Below, piece after piece: positions 53,401-59,400 of a stretch of 64,000 nucleotides of DNA; position 1 is the stretch's first letter; each line of letters opens with the position of its first letter. The DNA lies in NCBI RefSeq assembly GCF_037975245.1, contig NC_092564.1, positions 16,696,984 to 16,760,983 of the forward strand, written 5' to 3'. Made by a program: the position numbers and the translations under genes. Under the pieces are notes generated by a model. It searched no databases. It was not told where the DNA came from and worked only from the letters and a program-made list of their open reading frames with translations. This stretch comes from Apostichopus japonicus. Taxonomy: Eukaryota; Echinodermata; Holothuroidea; Aspidochirotida; Stichopodidae.

Positions 53401-56400
53401 CCTGTCTGCCCCCTTTTTCCCACAAACACACTCTCTGAATACTTGCCTAATGTTGTGGTTTGTTCACTCCTGAAAGAAATTAGTCATATTTAATGACTTT
53501 CCTCAGGTGTATCAACCTTCAAATGAGTATATCTTGGAAATGAAAGAAAAAAGCTTTTGGAAAAAATTTAAACAGACTTTGAATGAGATTACCACACACT
53601 ACAGATGTACCGAACACCGGTCAGATAGGTGAGGTGTCCGTAGTACTCTAACCATTGTAATAAAGTTTTCTTCAATGCTCCCACATCAGTTCTGTTTTCT
53701 TCTCTATCCATTTTATATACAGGTGGACGAGACCCAACGGTTGAGTTTGCCTCCGTCCAGCCCACAGCTGTGCAAGTGTTTGAGCTCTCAGAGACGACAG
53801 TCACAACCACGGTGACGGTTACATTCAACGAGGAGAGAACTGATGAGGTGACCGGCAGCGGCCTCTGGCAGATGGATCTCTGGTTCAGTAAGTCCCCTGA
53901 TGGTGCAGGCTCCAGCAGTGATGGTGTCAGTGATGTACTCTCAGTTGCACAAGGAAGCCAGCCACTTACCTTTGACAACTTCCAGTTTCAGGTGAAGAGA
54001 AAGATATATTATTATGATTATTATTATTATTCTGTAAAGGGTTTAGCCAGCAATTTCTGGTTGAGGCACACCCAGGTCTAAAGAAAATGGGGAGAGGGGG
54101 GGGGGGGTAGGATAACATGTTTACAGTCTTGTTTAGCACAGGGTCAATTATGAATGGGACTTGAAAATATGGGATTAGGAACAAATAAATTCTCATCTTC
54201 ATAGTACACAAAAATAAGAATGAATGGTACAACAAGGGTGTATGTCAAGCTATTGTTCCTGGAACTCAACATGATTCTGGGCACCTCTGGTGGTATATAT
54301 ATATATATATATATTATATATGTCTATGTATGTTGTGTATATTTAAGTATATGTAGATAAATATACATATATATACCTATATATTTCTCTCTCTATATAC
54401 ATATGTGTATATATATATTAAGAGAGAGAGAGAGTAATATATAGATATACATATGTTATTACAAGTTTAAATGCAAAGTCAGGAAAGGGGAACATTGGTC
54501 TGGCAGCAAAACTCTTAGTCTTATGTTGCAAATATCAGCAACAAATTGATGATATTATGAGAATGTATAAAGCTCATTGCATGATTTGTAATATTAAGTA
54601 TGTGTCAAAGGTCATCCAGGGAGAAGAAGGAACTTTTTGTTTCATTTCGTAAAGTATGTCATGTGAAAATGCATGTATTGTGATAATTTTTAAAATCCCC
54701 CCCCCCTCCCCTAAATAACTTTACTATTGATATTATCAAATATTTTTCTGGCTTTGCCTTCCCGTAGGACCTTGAGATTACTGCTGATTTGAGAGACTCT
54801 GGTTGCGGCAGGTACCGGTATATCTGTGCTCAGGTCAGGAGGGATGAACCAGACCCAACATACAAACTATTAGGCAGAGAGAGGTCAGCCACGGTAGGCT
54901 GTGCGGAAGTTAGATGCGATAGTAAGTGAATTCTCACCACTTAAGATTTATTGCCCGATAATAATAGCTTTTGTTTTCCTCTTTATTTCAACTACGACAA
55001 TAATAAATAACAACAATATCGAGAAAGTAATAATAACAGCAATATCAAAAACTAAATTAAGCATTCACTCTGAATTTACAGGGCTCTAAGAACGGCAGGT
55101 ATGAAAGATATCGAAGACATTGTTTTTATACACAGAAGACCTGTTGCTATTAGAGATGTATTTTAGATCCTCCTGCAAGCAGGAACTCGCGAAGAGGCCA
55201 TCATTGGCTTATCAAAGCCGCAAGCTGACCGAAGTCAGTCTCTTAGATTCATATTTAACGTCCACGATTATGAATTGTCTACAACTCTGTAACTGGACGA
55301 CATACATTAATCTTGGAGTGACTCGAACCGGGGGACTTAATGATTGGAAGGCACCGGCGTTAACCACTGAGCTAACACTCCACAAATATCCAGAGATAGA
55401 GAGGACGAAATACATACAAAAAAAGAAGCTGTCCTATCTTGTGTTGTTGACTGAGATATTTAATTCAAATAGATTTTTATGTATATTTGGTTAAAAAGTT
55501 AACAGCATTTCCATAATTTTCCTTTGAGCATTCTCAATTTTAAAGAAATTATGCCAAAATATCCTTCCTCTTTCTGGCAAAAGCATCGATCTGTTACCTC
55601 CAAACAAGTTGATTGTCATTTCACCAGAGGAATGTTCACTAGGTCAAACTTTTTGGAACATGTTTTGCCTTGCTATCATTATCAAGGCCATAACCACCTT
55701 GCAGCTAATACCCTACAATGAATCATCATTGTACTTACATATTCTCCACAGAGAGTCAGGATCCAACGGTAGAGTTTGCTTCCGTATCGCTGACCGGCGT
55801 TACGGTCTACGAGGAACAGGAGAATCCCGTCACGACGACCGTCTCCGTAGACTTCAAAGAGGACACCACGGAGGAAGGTGTCTCCGGGTCAAACCTCTGG
55901 CAGGTGACCCTCTGGTTCAGCAAAGCCGCAGACGGTTTGGGATCCGAGACGGACAGGGTCGAATCGGCTCTTTCGTCGGCCCAGGGTGCTCAGACGGTCA
56001 ATTTTGATAACTTCCAATTCGAGGTTAGTCTGTCTATCTGTCAATCTGTCTTTCTGACTGCTCCATTTAATTAGTGAATCGCTGTTTATTTTGGCAGATG
56101 TTGATAATATCGACGGTTTATGACAGAAGGAAACGAACACAGGTCTCTGAGTCCTCTGTTGGTAGTAAAGGAATCTCACGAATCACGTTTGGTTATTCTT
56201 CAGTTCTTCGTTCCTTTCCTGTAATGGGAGGAGTGTTTTTACTCTGTTAACCACCAAGTTTCCATGGAAAACTGGCTTTCAACAACTATGTTGTATATAT
56301 TTAGCTTAATTCAATTATATATCTATGTTGTATTTTATGATTAATTCTGAAAAGGTACAAATTATACATCAAAGAAGTAAACCAAAAAAACGATTTAGTG

Positions 56401-59400
56401 CTAAACAAAATAGAATATACTCTACAATGCAATACACAGAAGGATAAGACTTGAAAGAAATTTGACATTAATAATAAACACATAATCAAAATTCCAACCC
56501 TCCTACTCTACCCATCTCCACCCACCCATAAAAGGTTAAATAAGTAGAAAGTAACAGTGTATTTTTCTGATCTGAATGAACATAAAGAAGGCTTGGCTTT
56601 TCATAAAAGTATGATTTATCTGTTAAACCTTTTCTCCAAACATTTTCAAAAATGTTGTAGAATTTATTTATCTGTAAGTTTTATTGGTTTGTTCCCAGGA
56701 TCTTGAGATCACCGCTGATTTGACTGCCTTGGGGTGCGGCAAATTCAGATACATTTGTGCTCGCATCCGCAGAGACAACCCACAACCCAGTTACATTCTC
56801 CTCAGTCGAACTTTGGAATCCACAAGTGGTTGCGCAGAGGTTCAGTGTGAAAGTAAGTTTTTATGCTGGCTTTGAGTTATATCAGAAGTAATTCAGTAAA
56901 TTCTTGCCATGAATGAAGAGGGGTTTTTTTGTCTTGTTTTTTGGAGCCAAGCGAATAGCAAGTTTCAACAATTGTGTAGAATGCTATACAGCGGTGTACA
57001 TCTGTAGAACATCACCAGGGTAGGGACAGCCTTGTGTTTTTACTCAAGCTGCAGGTTTTCAAGGTTTACTAGGTTGTATTTTTTTTTTTTTCTTCAATTT
57101 TTTGCCTTTTTTTTTTCTTCAAGAATAAGTTGAAAACTTTTTTTTTGCATGATTCAGATAATAATGATAAAGGGAGTTTATATGTTGCTATCAAGTTATT
57201 AATGAACCAAGTTACTGGGTATTTGATCTTAGTCCCAACTGTGCACGGTTATTTATTCGGATAGTGAAATCTTCATATAAATTACTGCCTTAGACAAGGT
57301 GCAAGCATTTGGAAGTTAGCTGATCATGCCGTAAATGATTACACGCCTGCTATTAATCTGAAGAACCCTACTATAAACGATGAGCTAACCATTGTCAATT
57401 TCGTCTGAATTGTAAATTTTGTTAATACAATACACACAGTAACAGACCGACAGGTTTTTCCAGCATTTCTGCTTTCTTCTTTCTTCTCGTCAGGATCCAC
57501 CCTAGAGTCTGCCCTGGTCACATCTGTCACAAATACTCCTGTCACAATCTCTCCGGGGGAAAATAACAGGGTCACCACCGACGTCACGGTCACATTCGAC
57601 GGCGACGAGACCGGCGTGATTTCCGGCAGCAATCTTTGGAGGGTGGAGGTGTGGTACAGTAAGGCTGCAGATGGTGTTGGATTCAGGAGTAGCCTTACAG
57701 ACCAGGCTCTGAGTTCTTCCCAACAGAGCCAGAATATAGATGGCAGTTACACCCTCCAGTTTGATGTAAGTTTAGCGAATGTGAGGGCATAAGTCATCAA
57801 ATGCGGTGGTTAACGCCGATGCCTTTCAATCATAAGGTCCCCGGTTCGAGTCACTCCCAGATTAATGTATGTCGTCCAGTTCCAGAGTTGTTGACAATTG
57901 ACAATTCATGATCATGGACTTTAAATATGAATCTAAGAGACTGACTTCAGTCAGCTTGCGGCTTTGATAAACCAACGATGGCTTCTTCGCGAGTTCCTGT
58001 TTACAGGAGGATCTAAAATACATACATACATACATACAAATGCTGGAGCTTTGAATAATTCATGAGTCAGTCAAATACAGTAGTACCATTGCTGATACTA
58101 TGCTAGGGCACTATTTAAAACTCACCACATAAGGATTCTAATATTAATCAGGTTTTCATTAATGTAGGTATTTGCTTGAACATGTTTTTCTTGTTTCCTG
58201 AAAGTGGAAAAGATTTGTTTTCCTTGTCTGTGGAAAGTGGAGAAAACTGAAAAAAATTACACGTCTAGTTAAATCATCTACAGTACCATTCATTATATAA
58301 AGGGAAAGTGAATACGTCGTGAACATTATAGTCCTTGGTATTCCACCAACACCACACTTAGGGTGGCCACTGTCATGACATCAAAATGGAGGGGATGTAC
58401 ACAGAAGACCCTAGTAGATGTATGTAGGGATGGGATAGGTGCTTATGTACGATTTACCAAGACATTGATGTGCACATATATAGTTTTGTGTGGGTGGTAG
58501 ATGGTAAGCCATACAGACATGAAGTGAGATGATGCTATTGATGTCGTAGTGACCCAAACCAATCACAGTATTTGCGTCTAGCAATTTTGGACACCCCCCA
58601 TTCTGGACTTTGGTGGTATGGTCCCCGCTAGTTTGGTCCATGCTAGTTAGGTTGACCTTATAGCCACCTAGAATGAAAGTTGATGCAATGTGGTAGCAAT
58701 CTCTGCATCTCATACCTATAGCTGCTGCCGTACAGATAAGCCCTCTATCTTATATTGCACTGTCTTGTAACTTTAAAGGCATGCATGCATCATAGCCTAT
58801 ATAGGTATGTATGCATCATAGCCTATATAAAGGCATATTTGCATCATAGCCTATATATAGGCATGCAAGCATCGTAGCCTATATAGGCATGCATGCATCA
58901 TAGCCTATATAGGCATGCATGCATCATAGCCTATATAGGCATGCATGCATCATAGCCTATATAGGCATGCATGCATCATAGCCTATATAGGCATGCATGT
59001 ATCATAGCTATATAGGCATGCATGTATCATAGCCTATAGCTTAGTAACAGTTTGTCACACTTTGGTGCACCATTAGTATATACCTATTTATACTCCACAT
59101 CTTATATTGTTCTGTGTAAATTGAGGGCCTTCCAGCAGCATTAAGGCTATTGGTTACTGGTCTGGCCTAGGAGCCTGGTCTGGGCAAGTGGTATTTATTG
59201 GCATTTAGTACATTTGGCAATATTGGGAGGCAATTGAGTGCAGTGGGGGGGGGGGGATAACTGGAGCCCGAGCGGATTTCTGAATTATTGAGAGCTCGTC
59301 ATTCATGATAGCAGTCTTCAATGTAACACTTAAGACAATACCTTGAAATGATCATATAATGGTGTGGTGGTACATGTTACATCACACAGCAAGAGACAGG

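Noticed and set aside
20872-59040. CRISPR arrays
   Set aside because: The regular repeats have no unique spacers of constant size; they are plain tandem repeats in an animal genome.
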